From: an uncultured Desulfatitalea sp.
GTDB taxonomy: Bacteria > Desulfobacterota > Desulfobacteria > Desulfobacterales > Desulfosarcinaceae
Reading direction: 5' to 3'
Assembly: GCA_937868765.1 (NCBI GenBank)
Contig: CALMNL010000004.1
Span: forward strand, 248,001-312,000
DNA: 64,000 bases
Shown: positions 18,176 to 27,429 of the stretch, piece by piece
How the letters are laid out: each line of letters begins with the position of its first letter
Position numbering within the stretch: position 1 is the stretch's first letter
The notes under the pieces: model-generated
Databases searched by the model: none
What the model was told of the DNA's origin: nothing
Seen by the model: only the letters and a program-made list of their open reading frames with translations
Program-made: the position numbers and the translations under genes

Positions 18176-19092
18176 TGGGACCCTCCATGCCCGTTTCCAT
18201 CGACGACATTCTCTCCGCCTTGCGCACCTTCGACGGCACCTACCCGCGTGAAATGGTGGCGGCCGCCCTCCAGCGCCGGGAGGAGATCACCCCGCGGCTG
18301 ATCGCCATCCTGGAAGAGATCATCGCCGACCCGGAGGGCTTCCTGGAGGCGGAAGACCGCTTCGACCACATTTATGCATTGATGCTCCTGGGCCATTTCC
18401 GAGCCGTGCAGGCCCATGCCGCCATCGTCCAGATCTTCAGCCTGAAACCCAAGCAAGTGGCGGATCTCTTCGCAGATCACGTCGCCGAAGCGTTGCCCGT
18501 CGTTCTGCTGCGAACCTGCGGCGGCGATCTGCGACATATCCGCATCATGGCCCTGGATCGATCGCTGGACACCTACTGCCGTCTAGCGGCGGTGCAGGCC
18601 ATGGTCTATGCCGTGGCCGCCGGCATCGCCCATCGGGAAGAGGTGCTCACCTTCATCGCCGGACTCTTTGCCGGAGCCCCGCAAGAGCCGGACAGCGCTT
18701 TCTTCTCCTTTGCAGCCGTATCCCTGCTGAATCTTTATCCGGAAGAACACATGGCGCTCATCGAAAAGGCCTTTGAGGACGAAATCATCGATCCCGCCAT
18801 CGTCGAGCTGGAGGATTTCGAAGAGACGCTGGCTTTAGGCCAAGCACACGCCCAGGTGCGGCTGCGCCAGGAACTGGATCGTTATGACCTGGCGGATCTC
18901 CACGCCCGCATGTCCGGATGGGCCTGTTTCGACAATAACCAGGAATGGGCCGCCGCCGAAGGCCCCCAGGATCTTTTCGACTCCGGTCTGTTCGGCAGCC
19001 CCCAGCCGAACCCTGCCGGGAAAAAAGACGGCCCCCCCAGGAAGCGCCGACCCAAGCGGACCAAACTCTTAAAACGCAAATCCAGACCTTGA
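18175..19092 (+). CDS. DUF1186 family protein
   Basis: A 305-residue soluble protein made of helical repeats, beginning with the DUF1186 pattern (a conserved YPREMVAAALQRREEITPRL). Repeated LLGHFRAVQAHAAIVQI and RLAAVQAMVYAV helices suggest a HEAT-like scaffold. A proline/lysine-rich basic tail (about 280-305) could bind nucleic acid or protein. The function is unknown. The ATG overlaps the proB stop (TGATG), so it is translated from the proline-synthesis transcript; a GTG at 18166 and an ATG at 18187 are alternatives. Confidence 0.7.
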   Translation: MGPSMPVSIDDILSALRTFDGTYPREMVAAALQRREEITPRLIAILEEIIADPEGFLEAEDRFDHIYALMLLGHFRAVQAHAAIVQIFSLKPKQVADLFADHVAEALPVVLLRTCGGDLRHIRIMALDRSLDTYCRLAAVQAMVYAVAAGIAHREEVLTFIAGLFAGAPQEPDSAFFSFAAVSLLNLYPEEHMALIEKAFEDEIIDPAIVELEDFEETLALGQAHAQVRLRQELDRYDLADLHARMSGWACFDNNQEWAAAEGPQDLFDSGLFGSPQPNPAGKKDGPPRKRRPKRTKLLKRKSRP

Positions 19093-19584
19093 CCATGTTT
19101 TCGGCGATACCGGGCCGTCAGGATTTTTATCACCCTGTAAATCGAATCCCGCTTCCATCTACTGCGACATCCATAATTACTAGCCCGTTGCGTCGCATGT
19201 AGCAGCCCACGCGCCGGCGCATACCCCAAGAAATTCGCAACCCTTTGGAATCTTTCCCGGACCCTGTCCGCTCGCCTCCGGACGGGCGGCGCCGGTTTTT
19301 ACTCCGGCCCCGGACTCGGCGAGTCAGATTCAGCCCCATAGCCATCCTGTGCACGCCCGTTGCGGAAAAAATCCGGACAGCCGGTTCATGCTCCGGCCCT
19401 TCCGCCATTTTTTGTTTTTAATTAATTTTTACATATAGTTATGTTTATCATACCCCCATGGTATATAGATTGCACAACGAGAGCTAAAACTTCAACCAGC
19501 GTCGTGCCCGGGTATCGGCCGACACGATCACTTCCGAAAAGTAAATTTACATCTCAATTTTTAACTTCTTAACGGGAGGCCAAA
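19093..19584. other. 492-bp intergenic region upstream of the hydrogenase operon
   Basis: No convincing gene. The first 330 bp are GC-rich. From about 19410 to 19480 there is a sharp AT-rich stretch (TTTTTGTTTTTAATTAATTT, then ATATAGTTATGTTTATCAT). A small symmetric ATACC-CCCAT-GGTAT site follows. This is the likely promoter and regulatory zone of the hydrogenase operon; I cannot fix the hexamers. Confidence 0.5.
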
Positions 19585-20076
19585 GTGGACGCTGAAAAAT
19601 TCGGAGGCCAGGAGTTCACCCCGGAGCAATTGGCGGTCGTGGATCAAATCATCGGCCACTATCGGGCCAAGCCGGGCGCTTTGATTCCGGTATTGGAGGA
19701 GGTGCAGGAAGCCATTGGATATCTCCCCAAATCCATTCAAAGACGGATCGCCGCGGGCATGAAGGTCCCCTTGAAGGAGGTGCATGGCGTGGTGTCGTTC
19801 TACTCGTTCTTTACCATGGTGCCCCGGGGCCGCCACACCACCCGCTGCTGCCTGGGAACCGCCTGCTACGTGCGCGGCGGCAAGCACAACATGGAGAAGT
19901 TGAAAGAGGTGCTGCACATCGAACCGGGCGACACCACCGAGGACCGCAAGTTTTCCCTGGAGACGGTGCGCTGCCTGGGCGCGTGCGGCCTGGCACCGGT
20001 CATTACGGTGGATGAAGACACCTACCGCCAGGTCAAGCCGTCCAAGTTGCCGGAAATACTGGAACGTTATGAATAA
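19585..20076 (+). CDS. NuoE-like thioredoxin-fold [2Fe-2S] subunit of the hydrogenase complex
   Basis: A 163-residue electron-transfer subunit (HoxE / HndA / NuoE family). Cluster ligands are C89 and C94 (CLGTAC) and C130 and C134 (CLGAC). The N-terminal helical part (LIPVLEEVQEAIGYLPKSIQ) is the usual NuoE lead. It is the first gene of the operon, starting at GTG 19585 after GGGAGG. It should pass electrons between the NuoF-type flavin subunit and the FeS chain. Confidence 0.9.
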   Translation: MDAEKFGGQEFTPEQLAVVDQIIGHYRAKPGALIPVLEEVQEAIGYLPKSIQRRIAAGMKVPLKEVHGVVSFYSFFTMVPRGRHTTRCCLGTACYVRGGKHNMEKLKEVLHIEPGDTTEDRKFSLETVRCLGACGLAPVITVDEDTYRQVKPSKLPEILERYE

Positions 20077-20118
20077 GAAGCCGGCGGAAAACCTGGAAAA
20101 CCAGAAAAGGAGCACGCC

Positions 20119-23100
20119 ATGTCCCGTCTGAAGGTAGAGGATCTCTATCGCATCAAAGGCAATACCATTCGAGATATGCTGCTCGATGCAGAGCACAAAA
20201 GCATCCGCATCACGGTCCATATGGGCACCTGCGGCATCTCTTCCGGCGCCGAGAAGGTTCGCTCCCGTTTTGACCAGGCGCTCCAGCAGACCCGGCGCAA
20301 GGATATCATCATCACCACCTCCGGCTGCGCCGGTATCTGCAACCGTGAGCCCATGGTGACCATCGAGCGCTTCGGCGAGGAACCGGTGCGCTACGCCGAT
20401 GTGACCGATGAGCGCGCCGGCGCTATCTTCGACCGCCACGTGCTCAAGGGCGAAATTCCCGCCGAGTGGGTCTATGCCCGCGGCTGGGAGCAGTTCGAGA
20501 AGGACTTCGAAGGCCCCCCCATGGCCGTGGCCCAGAGTACGGATCACATCCGGCAGCTGCCCTTCTTCGGCATGCAGAACCTGCGGGTGATGCGCAACCG
20601 CGGTCTGATCCAGGCCGAAAGCATCGAGGAGTACATCGCCCGGGACGGCTACTTCGGCGCGGCCAAGGCGATCTTCCAGCTCAAGCCCGCAGAGATCGTG
20701 GCTGAAGTCAAAACCTCGGGCCTGCGCGGCCGCGGCGGCGGCGGATTCCCCACCGGTCTCAAATGGGAGTTCGCCGCCAAATCGCCAGGAGATATCAAAT
20801 ACGTCCTGTGCAACGCCGACGAAGGCGACCCGGGCGCCTTCATGGACCGCTGCGTGCTGGAATCCGACCCTCATGCGGTGCTCGAAGGCATGGTGATCGC
20901 TGCCAAGGCCATCGGTTCCCATCAGGGCTACATCTACTGCCGGGCCGAGTACCCGCTGGCGGTCAAGATGCTCAACCATGCCATCGCCCAGGCACGGGAA
21001 TACGGGCTGCTGGGAGAGAACATCCTCGGGTCGGGGTTCAACTTCGACGTGGAAGTCTACCGCGGCGCCGGCGCCTTCGTCTGCGGCGAGGAGACCGCCC
21101 TGATGACCTCCATCGAAGGCAAGCGTGGCACGCCGCGGCCCAGGCCGCCGTTCCCGGCCATCCAGGGGTTGTGGAAGCGGCCCACCATCCTGAACAATGT
21201 GGAGAGCTTCGCCAACATTCCCCAGATCATCTGCCAGGGGGGCAAGTGGTATGCCGGCGTGGGCAGCGCCCGCAGCAAGGGCACCAAAGTCTTTGCCCTG
21301 ACCGGCGACGTGAAGAACGTAGGCCTGGTGGAAGTACCCATGGGCATCTCACTGGGCAGCATCATCTTCGACGTGGGCGGCGGCATCCCCAAGGGCAAGA
21401 AGTTCAAGGCCGTGCAACTCGGCGGCCCCTCGGGCGGCTGCATTCCCAGCGCCCATCTCAATGCCTCGGTGGATTACGAGACCATCGTCAAACTGGGGGC
21501 CATCGTCGGCTCGGGCGGCATGATCGTCATGGACGAAGACAAATGCGTGGTGGACGTGGCACGCTTCTTCATGGAGTTCTGCCGGGACGAATCGTGCGGC
21601 AAGTGCACGCCCTGCCGGGTGGGCACCGAGAAGATGCTCGAGATCCTCACCCGCATCTGCGACGGCCAGGGGCGCCCCGAAGACATCCCCACCCTGGAGA
21701 AGATGGCCGACTACATGAAGAACAATGCCCTGTGCGGCCTGGGCCAGACCGCGCCCAACCCGGTGCTCTCCACCCTGCGCTACTTCCGGGCGGAGTACGA
21801 ACAGCACATCCACGAAAAACGCTGTCCGGCCGTGGTATGCAACGCCTTCTTCAGGTCGCCGTGCCAGCACGCCTGCCCCATCGGCATGGACATTCCGGCC
21901 TATATCTCCCTGATCAAGGCCGAACGCCTGGCCGATGCCTACAAGGTGCTGCTGCGCACCAATCCTTTCCCCGGCATCTGCGGCCGGGTGTGCGACCACA
22001 AGTGCGAACTCAAATGCCGGCGGGTCACGTTGGACGAACCGGTGCACATCAAGTATTTGAAACGCTTCATCACCGATCAAGCCGCGGCGCCGCCGGTGCA
22101 GCCGGCGACCATCAGCCGCAAGGAGAAGATCGCCGTGATCGGTGCCGGGCCGGCCGGCCTGACGGCGGCCCGCGACCTGACCCTGCGGGGCTATGCCGTC
22201 ACGGTTTATGAAGAGCTGCCCGAGGCCGGCGGCATGCTGCGCTGGGGCATCCCGGCCTACCGCCTGCCCCGGGATGTATTGAAGCGCGAGATCCAGAACA
22301 TCGTCGATCTGGGCATTACCCTGCGCTGCAATGTCCGGGTGGGCCGGGACGTCTCCTGGGATACCCTGCGCGGTGCCTACGACGCCATCTTCGTGGCCAT
22401 CGGCGCCCAGCGCAGCATGCAGGCCGAACTGGAAGGCAAGGAGCACAAAGGCGTCACCGGCGCCGTGGAGTTCCTGCGCGAGCTGCACCTGGGCGGCCAT
22501 CCCCAGGTGGGCCGGCAGGTGGCGGTCATCGGCGGCGGCAACTCGGCCATCGATGCGGCCCAGTGCGCCCTGCGCCTGGGTGCCGCCAGCGTCACCATCT
22601 ACTACCGCCGCACCCAGGCCGACATGCCGGCTCTCAAACAGGAGGTGGAAGCGGCCGTGAAGGAGGGGGTCAAGATCGAAGCGCTGGTGGCGCCCATCCG
22701 GTTCATCGGCGAGGAGAATCACGTACGCCAGATGGTGCTGCAGAAGATGCGCCTGGGCGAGTTCGATGCGGGCGGGCGCAAGAAACCCGTGCCCGTCCTG
22801 GGCAGTGAATACGTGGTGCCGGCCGACCAGGTGATTCTGGCCATCGGCCAGGAGGTGGACGGCGCCTTCGATTTCAAACGCACTGGGGTCGGACTCACCG
22901 CCGGCCGGCTGGTGGAGATCGTGCCCGGCTCGAAAACCCAAACCACGGCCCCCATGATCTTCGCCGGCGGTGATGTGGTCACCGGCCCCGACACGGTGGT
23001 GGGCGCCATTGCCGCTGGACATAAGGCCGCCGGCGAGATCGACGCCGCCATCCGCGCGCGCAATCACGAGGCGCCCTTCGTACCGGCACCCCTGGACGAT

Positions 23101-23277
23101 GTGGTCATCCCCCAGGAGGTCGAGGCCGAGATCCATGAAATGCTCCGCGCCCCCATGCCCGAAGCCGACGCCGTTCAACGCATCGCCGATTTCCGTGAAG
23201 TGGAGCTGGGCTTCGATCGGGAGATTGCGCTGCGCGAGGCCGGCAGGTGTCTGCGGTGCGATGTGGGGGCAACCTGA
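20119..23277 (+). CDS. NuoF-type flavoprotein fused to an NfnB/GltD-like NAD(P)H:acceptor oxidoreductase
   Basis: A 1052-residue fusion. Domains in order: thioredoxin-like [2Fe-2S] lead (C38, C70, C74); NuoF core with the glycine-rich FMN/NADH site (GLRGRGGGGFPTGLKWEF near 200) and CGEET; SLBB region; 4Fe-4S motif ESCGKCTPCRVG near 495; two 4Fe-4S motifs of the GltD/NfnB lead (near 570-660: CPAVVC, CQHACP, CGRVCDHKCELKC); FAD fold IGAGPAGLTAARDL near 673; second nucleotide fold VIGGGNSAIDAAQ near 799; and a C-terminal FAD-closing segment (FAGGDVVTGPDTVVGAIAAG). Two diaphorase-like units in one chain could handle NADH and NADPH separately or support flavin-based bifurcation. That is inference; the domains are seen. 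Confidence 0.88.
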   Translation: MSRLKVEDLYRIKGNTIRDMLLDAEHKSIRITVHMGTCGISSGAEKVRSRFDQALQQTRRKDIIITTSGCAGICNREPMVTIERFGEEPVRYADVTDERAGAIFDRHVLKGEIPAEWVYARGWEQFEKDFEGPPMAVAQSTDHIRQLPFFGMQNLRVMRNRGLIQAESIEEYIARDGYFGAAKAIFQLKPAEIVAEVKTSGLRGRGGGGFPTGLKWEFAAKSPGDIKYVLCNADEGDPGAFMDRCVLESDPHAVLEGMVIAAKAIGSHQGYIYCRAEYPLAVKMLNHAIAQAREYGLLGENILGSGFNFDVEVYRGAGAFVCGEETALMTSIEGKRGTPRPRPPFPAIQGLWKRPTILNNVESFANIPQIICQGGKWYAGVGSARSKGTKVFALTGDVKNVGLVEVPMGISLGSIIFDVGGGIPKGKKFKAVQLGGPSGGCIPSAHLNASVDYETIVKLGAIVGSGGMIVMDEDKCVVDVARFFMEFCRDESCGKCTPCRVGTEKMLEILTRICDGQGRPEDIPTLEKMADYMKNNALCGLGQTAPNPVLSTLRYFRAEYEQHIHEKRCPAVVCNAFFRSPCQHACPIGMDIPAYISLIKAERLADAYKVLLRTNPFPGICGRVCDHKCELKCRRVTLDEPVHIKYLKRFITDQAAAPPVQPATISRKEKIAVIGAGPAGLTAARDLTLRGYAVTVYEELPEAGGMLRWGIPAYRLPRDVLKREIQNIVDLGITLRCNVRVGRDVSWDTLRGAYDAIFVAIGAQRSMQAELEGKEHKGVTGAVEFLRELHLGGHPQVGRQVAVIGGGNSAIDAAQCALRLGAASVTIYYRRTQADMPALKQEVEAAVKEGVKIEALVAPIRFIGEENHVRQMVLQKMRLGEFDAGGRKKPVPVLGSEYVVPADQVILAIGQEVDGAFDFKRTGVGLTAGRLVEIVPGSKTQTTAPMIFAGGDVVTGPDTVVGAIAAGHKAAGEIDAAIRARNHEAPFVPAPLDDVVIPQEVEAEIHEMLRAPMPEADAVQRIADFREVELGFDREIALREAGRCLRCDVGAT

Positions 23278-23391
23278 AGGACGGCTGGTTTCAAGTTTCT
23301 GGTTTCAGGTTTTTGGTGAAGGCGTGGGGTCGATTTGAATTGCCGGATAAAACGCCCCGTCTGGTAAAGGGGCATAGCACGGAGAGGCGCG

Positions 23392-25392
23392 ATGAAAGCA
23401 AACGCCAAGCAAGTGAAGCTGACCATCGACGGTCGTGAGATCACCGTGGACGAGTCGTTGACGATTCTGGAGGCGGCGCGGCAAAACGGGATCACCATTC
23501 CCACCCTGTGCCATCATCCGGCCCTCTCCAACTGGGGCGGCTGCCGCCTGTGCGTGGTCGAGGTGGACAAATCACCCAAGCTGGTGGCCAGCTGCGTCAT
23601 GCCGGTGCGCGCCGGCATGGAGGTGGTCACCGAGAACGAAGTCATCACGGCCAGTCGCCGTTTGACCCTGGAGCTGCTCTTTGCCGAACGCAACCACAAC
23701 TGCATGTTCTGCCCCCAGAGCGGCGCCTGCGAACTGCAGCAGATGGCCTATGCCCTGCAGATGGACCACCTGACGGTCTCCCAGTCGTTCAAGGCGTTTC
23801 CCACCGATACCACCGGCGAATACATGACCGTCGATCACAACCGCTGCATCCTGTGCGGCCGCTGCGTGCGCGCCTGCCAGGAGATCGCCGGCTGCCATGT
23901 GCTCGGGTTCCACCACCGCGGCCCCAAATCCATTATCGGCTTCGACCTGCTGGAGCAAAGAGAGAACTCCGGCTGCGTCAGTTGCGGCGCCTGTCTGCAG
24001 GTATGTCCCACGGGCGCCATCTCCAATCGCTACCGCACCCACTATAGCGTCAAGGGCCAACCGACCGACCGCGACACCATCGCATCCGTATGCGCCGGGT
24101 GCGGCCTGCTGTGCCCCACCCAGTCCGTGGTGCGGGACAACCAGCTCATCGAAGTCAAGGGTTTTCTGGCGGGCAATGGCCGACCGGACCGTGGTCAGCT
24201 TTGTCACCTGGGACGTTTCGAAGTGCTCAAGACACCCGCGGATCGGTTGCACACCCCCATGATAAAGGATGGGCACGGCCGCTGGCACGCCAGAACCTGG
24301 CAGCAGTGCCTGGATCTCACCATCCAGCGTTTAAAGGAAATCAAGCAGAAGCAAGGGGGCGGGGCGCTCTTCGGTTTTGCTTCCGGCAGCCTCTCCAATG
24401 AAACGTTGCTGCTCTTTAAGGAATTTATGGTCGACGGCTGGGACGCCGCCGGGGTGGACACCCTCGACGGAGATCACTTCCGGGCCCTGAGTGCCGGCAA
24501 CCAGGGCCTGCCGGCCGAAGTCTCCTGGAAGCAAATCGCGGCCGCGGACATGGTGCTGCTGGTGGGCGCCGATCTGCGGCAAAGCCATCCCATGCTGGTT
24601 TCCCTGCTGCGCCGGGCCTATCTCGAAAAGGCGCTGCCCGTGGCCGTCATCGGCACCATGGCGGGGACCGATTTGTTCGGCGCCGAATACCTGCCGGTGG
24701 AAGATGAGCGGCTGCCCGCCACCCTGAGCGACCTGGCCGCCAGGATCGCTGTCGGGGATAAAGGCGCTTCGCCCCGGCAGGATACGCTCGCCGGTATCGC
24801 CGCGCGTTTTATCGCCGCCAATGCCCCGCTGATTCTGGCGGGCCGGCATTTGACCGCCCCCCGGGCCGCCGCGGCCTTGAAGGATCTTTTCAAGATCGCC
24901 CGCACCAAGCAACCCGCCGCGGGTCAGAATGCGCTGATCGCTTTCCTCAAACCCAGCGTGAACAGTGCCGCGGCCTGGCGCCTGGGCGTGGCGCCGCCGC
25001 AACCACCGACCCAGGCGGGGCGCGGCGGCCTGCTGATCCTGAACGATGAAGGCGCCCGGGCGCTGGAAGCCTTGCGAGGACTCGGCGCGGCACCGGATTT
25101 CCTGGTCGTGATTTCGCCATACCGCACCCAGGTCCTGGCTGAAGTCGCTCATGTACTGCTGCCCAGGCCGCTCTGGCTGGAAGAGGATGGGTCCTACACC
25201 AGCATGGACGGCGCCGAAATCGTCTACAAACCCAGGGTACTCGAGCCACCGCACGGGATCAAACCCACCTGGGAAATTTTGCGGGAGCTCTTTAAATCCA
25301 TCGAGTCGCCGTATGCCGACAGCCGTTGGGAAGATGTCCGCGCCAAGGCGGACCGCCTGCTGGCGGCCTCCCGGTTCGTGGAGACGGAATAA
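23392..25392 (+). CDS. NuoG-like FeS protein with degenerate molybdopterin-oxidoreductase domain
   Basis: 666 residues. N-terminal [2Fe-2S] ferredoxin (C40, C51, C54, C68); His-Cys3 cluster H102, C104, C107, C113; two 4Fe-4S motifs (C152-C155-C158-C162 and C195-C198-C201-C205); then the 4Fe-4S motif of molybdopterin enzymes (C234, C237, C241, C271). A molybdopterin-like fold follows to about 640. Where formate dehydrogenases have a Cys or Sec ligand to the metal, the aligned segment (DTLDGDHFRALSAG) has neither, so the domain is probably structural, as in complex I NuoG. Standard hydrogenase HoxU has only the N-terminal FeS part (about 240 residues), so this subunit is unusually long. ATG 23392 follows GAGAGG. 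Confidence 0.88.
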   Translation: MKANAKQVKLTIDGREITVDESLTILEAARQNGITIPTLCHHPALSNWGGCRLCVVEVDKSPKLVASCVMPVRAGMEVVTENEVITASRRLTLELLFAERNHNCMFCPQSGACELQQMAYALQMDHLTVSQSFKAFPTDTTGEYMTVDHNRCILCGRCVRACQEIAGCHVLGFHHRGPKSIIGFDLLEQRENSGCVSCGACLQVCPTGAISNRYRTHYSVKGQPTDRDTIASVCAGCGLLCPTQSVVRDNQLIEVKGFLAGNGRPDRGQLCHLGRFEVLKTPADRLHTPMIKDGHGRWHARTWQQCLDLTIQRLKEIKQKQGGGALFGFASGSLSNETLLLFKEFMVDGWDAAGVDTLDGDHFRALSAGNQGLPAEVSWKQIAAADMVLLVGADLRQSHPMLVSLLRRAYLEKALPVAVIGTMAGTDLFGAEYLPVEDERLPATLSDLAARIAVGDKGASPRQDTLAGIAARFIAANAPLILAGRHLTAPRAAAALKDLFKIARTKQPAAGQNALIAFLKPSVNSAAAWRLGVAPPQPPTQAGRGGLLILNDEGARALEALRGLGAAPDFLVVISPYRTQVLAEVAHVLLPRPLWLEEDGSYTSMDGAEIVYKPRVLEPPHGIKPTWEILRELFKSIESPYADSRWEDVRAKADRLLAASRFVETE

Positions 25393-25440
25393 GTTATCGA
25401 AGCAGGCAACCGATCAACGCCAAAAAGGAACGGGGGTAAT

Positions 25441-25983
25441 ATGGGCAAACCGAAAGTCGCCACCGTGTGGTTGGAAGGATGCGCCGGGTGCCACATGTCT
25501 TTTCTGGATCTGGACGAAACGCTGCTCGAAGTACTTCCCAAGATCGAGCTGACCGTGACGCCTATCACCGACTTCAAGAACTACCAATTCCCGGATCTGG
25601 ACCTGGGCATCATCGAAGGCGGCGTGGGCAACGAAGAGCAGCTGGAAATCGTCACCCACCTGCGCGCCAAAGCCAAGATCATCATGGCCTGGGGGGACTG
25701 CGCCGTTTTCGGCGGCATCAACACCCTGCGCAACCAAACCCCTGTGGCCGACCTGTTGCGCTACGGCTATACCGAGACGGCCAGTACCGTGGGCGGCATC
25801 ATTCCGGAACATCCCGAGCTTCCCAAGCTGCTGCCCAAAGTGCTGCCGGTGAACGCCGTCATCCCGGTGGAGTGCTACATCCCCGGGTGTCCGCCTTCAC
25901 CGGAAGCCATCGCCTACGGGTTGACCGAAATCCTGCGCGGCCGTGTCCCGGTGCTGCCGCGTGAACTGATCCACTTCGATTGA
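25441..25983 (+). CDS. hoxY: [NiFe] hydrogenase small subunit (HoxY type)
   Basis: A 180-residue cytoplasmic small subunit without signal peptide. Proximal 4Fe-4S ligands are C14 and C17 (WLEGCAGCHMSFLDLDE), C87 (WGDCAVFGG) and C150 (CYIPGCPPSPE). The WLxGCxGCHMSFLDxDE opening is typical of group 3d (NAD-linked) enzymes. It carries electrons from the NiFe site in HoxH to the diaphorase subunits encoded upstream. 12 bases separate it from hoxH. Confidence 0.95.
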   Translation: MGKPKVATVWLEGCAGCHMSFLDLDETLLEVLPKIELTVTPITDFKNYQFPDLDLGIIEGGVGNEEQLEIVTHLRAKAKIIMAWGDCAVFGGINTLRNQTPVADLLRYGYTETASTVGGIIPEHPELPKLLPKVLPVNAVIPVECYIPGCPPSPEAIAYGLTEILRGRVPVLPRELIHFD

Positions 25984-25995
25984 GGAGACGCCAGC

Positions 25996-27426
25996 ATGAC
26001 GACTGCCACCCAAATCACCATCAATCCCATCAGTCGGTTGGAAGGGCACGGGAAGGTCACCATCCATCTTTCCCCCAGCGGCGAAGTGGACGAGGCCTTC
26101 TTCCACATCACCCAGTTCCGCGGCTACGAACACTTCTGCCAGGGCCGTCCGATGGAAGAGATGCCCATCATCACCCAGCGCATCTGCGGCATCTGCCCGG
26201 TCAGCCACCAACTCGCATCGGCCAAGGCCTGCGATGCCATCTGCGGGGAGCCGATTCCCGAAACGGCGGCTATGCTGCGGGAGCTGCTGCACATGGGGCA
26301 GTACATTCAATCCCATGCGCTGCACTTCTTCCACCTGGCCAGCCCGGACCTGCTGCTGGGCTGGGACAGCGACCCGGCCCAGCGCAATGTGGTGGGAGTC
26401 ATCGCCGCAGCCCCGGACCTGGCCAAACGCGGCATCCGCTTGCGCAAATTCGGGCAGGATATCATCAGCGCCCTGGGCGGAAAGAAGGTCCACCCGGTCT
26501 TTGCCGTACCCGGCGGCGTGACCAGTGCCCTGCCCCAGGCCGTCCGGCTCCAGCTGCTCGCCGGTTTTCAGGAGGCTTTCGCCACGGCCGGCGCGGCCCT
26601 GGGCATCATCAAGGAGTGGGCCGAGCAGCACGTGGCCGAAGTCAAGGTTTTTGCCAATTTCCCCTCCCACTATGCCTCTCTGGTGGATGACCACGGCCGG
26701 CTGCAGCTCTATGACGGCCAGCTGCGCATCAAGAGCCATGAGGGCGCCGTCCTGGCCCAGTTCGCCTCCGGCGATTACCTCAAGTACATCGGCGAACATG
26801 TCGAGCCCTGGAGCTACATGAAGTTCCCCTACTACAAGCCCCACGGGTACCCCGAAGGTCTTTACCGGGTCGGCCCCCTGGCGCGCCTCAACGCGGTGGA
26901 TGCCATGGGCACCCCCCAGGCCGACGACGAACTGCGCCAGTTCCGCAAGGTGGCCACCGAAGATCGCAAAGGCGCCTCGCTGCTCTACCACTATGCCCGC
27001 CTGATCGAACTGTACTACGCCCTGGAGAGAGCCCAGGCCCTGTTGATGGACGATCGCATCATCGGCAAGCAGGTCCGCGCCACCGCGGCGCCCGCATACG
27101 CCCAGGGCGTGGGCATCATCGAAGCGCCCCGGGGCACACTGATTCACCACTACGAGGTGGACCGCCACGGCACCATCCGCGACGCCAACCTCATCGTGGC
27201 CACGGGCCACAACAACATCGGGATGAACCGCGCCGTAACCCTGGTGGCCAAGGAGTATATCCATCGCGGCGACATCCGCGAGGGCATGCTCAATCGCGTG
27301 GAAGGGGCCATCCGCTGCTACGACCCGTGCCTCTCCTGCGCCACCCACGCCCTGGGTCAAATGCAGATGACCATCCAGGTGCTGGACCACCAACGGCGGA
27401 TCATCGCAACATTGGAAAGGAGATAG
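25996..27426 (+). CDS. hoxH: [NiFe] hydrogenase large subunit (HoxH type)
   Basis: A 476-residue catalytic subunit. Nickel ligands lie in the L1 motif (R62-I-C64-G-I-C67-PVSH71) and the L2 motif (D443-P-C445-LS-C448-ATH451). A 25-residue C-terminal extension after H451 (starting [10 protein letters not shown]) marks an immature precursor that must be cleaved, and a maturation protease is the very next gene. It oxidises or evolves H2 in the cytoplasm. L1 and L2 forms and the HoxY partner support group 3 (probably 3d). Confidence 0.96.
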   Translation: MTTATQITINPISRLEGHGKVTIHLSPSGEVDEAFFHITQFRGYEHFCQGRPMEEMPIITQRICGICPVSHQLASAKACDAICGEPIPETAAMLRELLHMGQYIQSHALHFFHLASPDLLLGWDSDPAQRNVVGVIAAAPDLAKRGIRLRKFGQDIISALGGKKVHPVFAVPGGVTSALPQAVRLQLLAGFQEAFATAGAALGIIKEWAEQHVAEVKVFANFPSHYASLVDDHGRLQLYDGQLRIKSHEGAVLAQFASGDYLKYIGEHVEPWSYMKFPYYKPHGYPEGLYRVGPLARLNAVDAMGTPQADDELRQFRKVATEDRKGASLLYHYARLIELYYALERAQALLMDDRIIGKQVRATAAPAYAQGVGIIEAPRGTLIHHYEVDRHGTIRDANLIVATGHNNIGMNRAVTLVAKEYIHRGDIREGMLNRVEGAIRCYDPCLSCATHALGQMQMTIQVLDHQRRIIATLERR

Positions 27427-27429
27427 CGG

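Noticed and set aside
21349-23178. 609-codon minus-strand frame opposite the NuoF fusion
   Set aside because: It is a shadow in a GC-rich gene; no domain, no ribosome site, and composition typical of antisense frames.
23281-23325. GTTTC-rich tandem repeat upstream of the NuoG-like gene
   Set aside because: Three loose copies of a TGGTTTC-type unit within 40 bp; a simple-sequence slippage tract is enough to explain it.
23992-24220. A selenocysteine codon in the NuoG-like gene
   Set aside because: The frame has no internal TGA, and the position that would hold Sec or Cys in formate dehydrogenases is neither.
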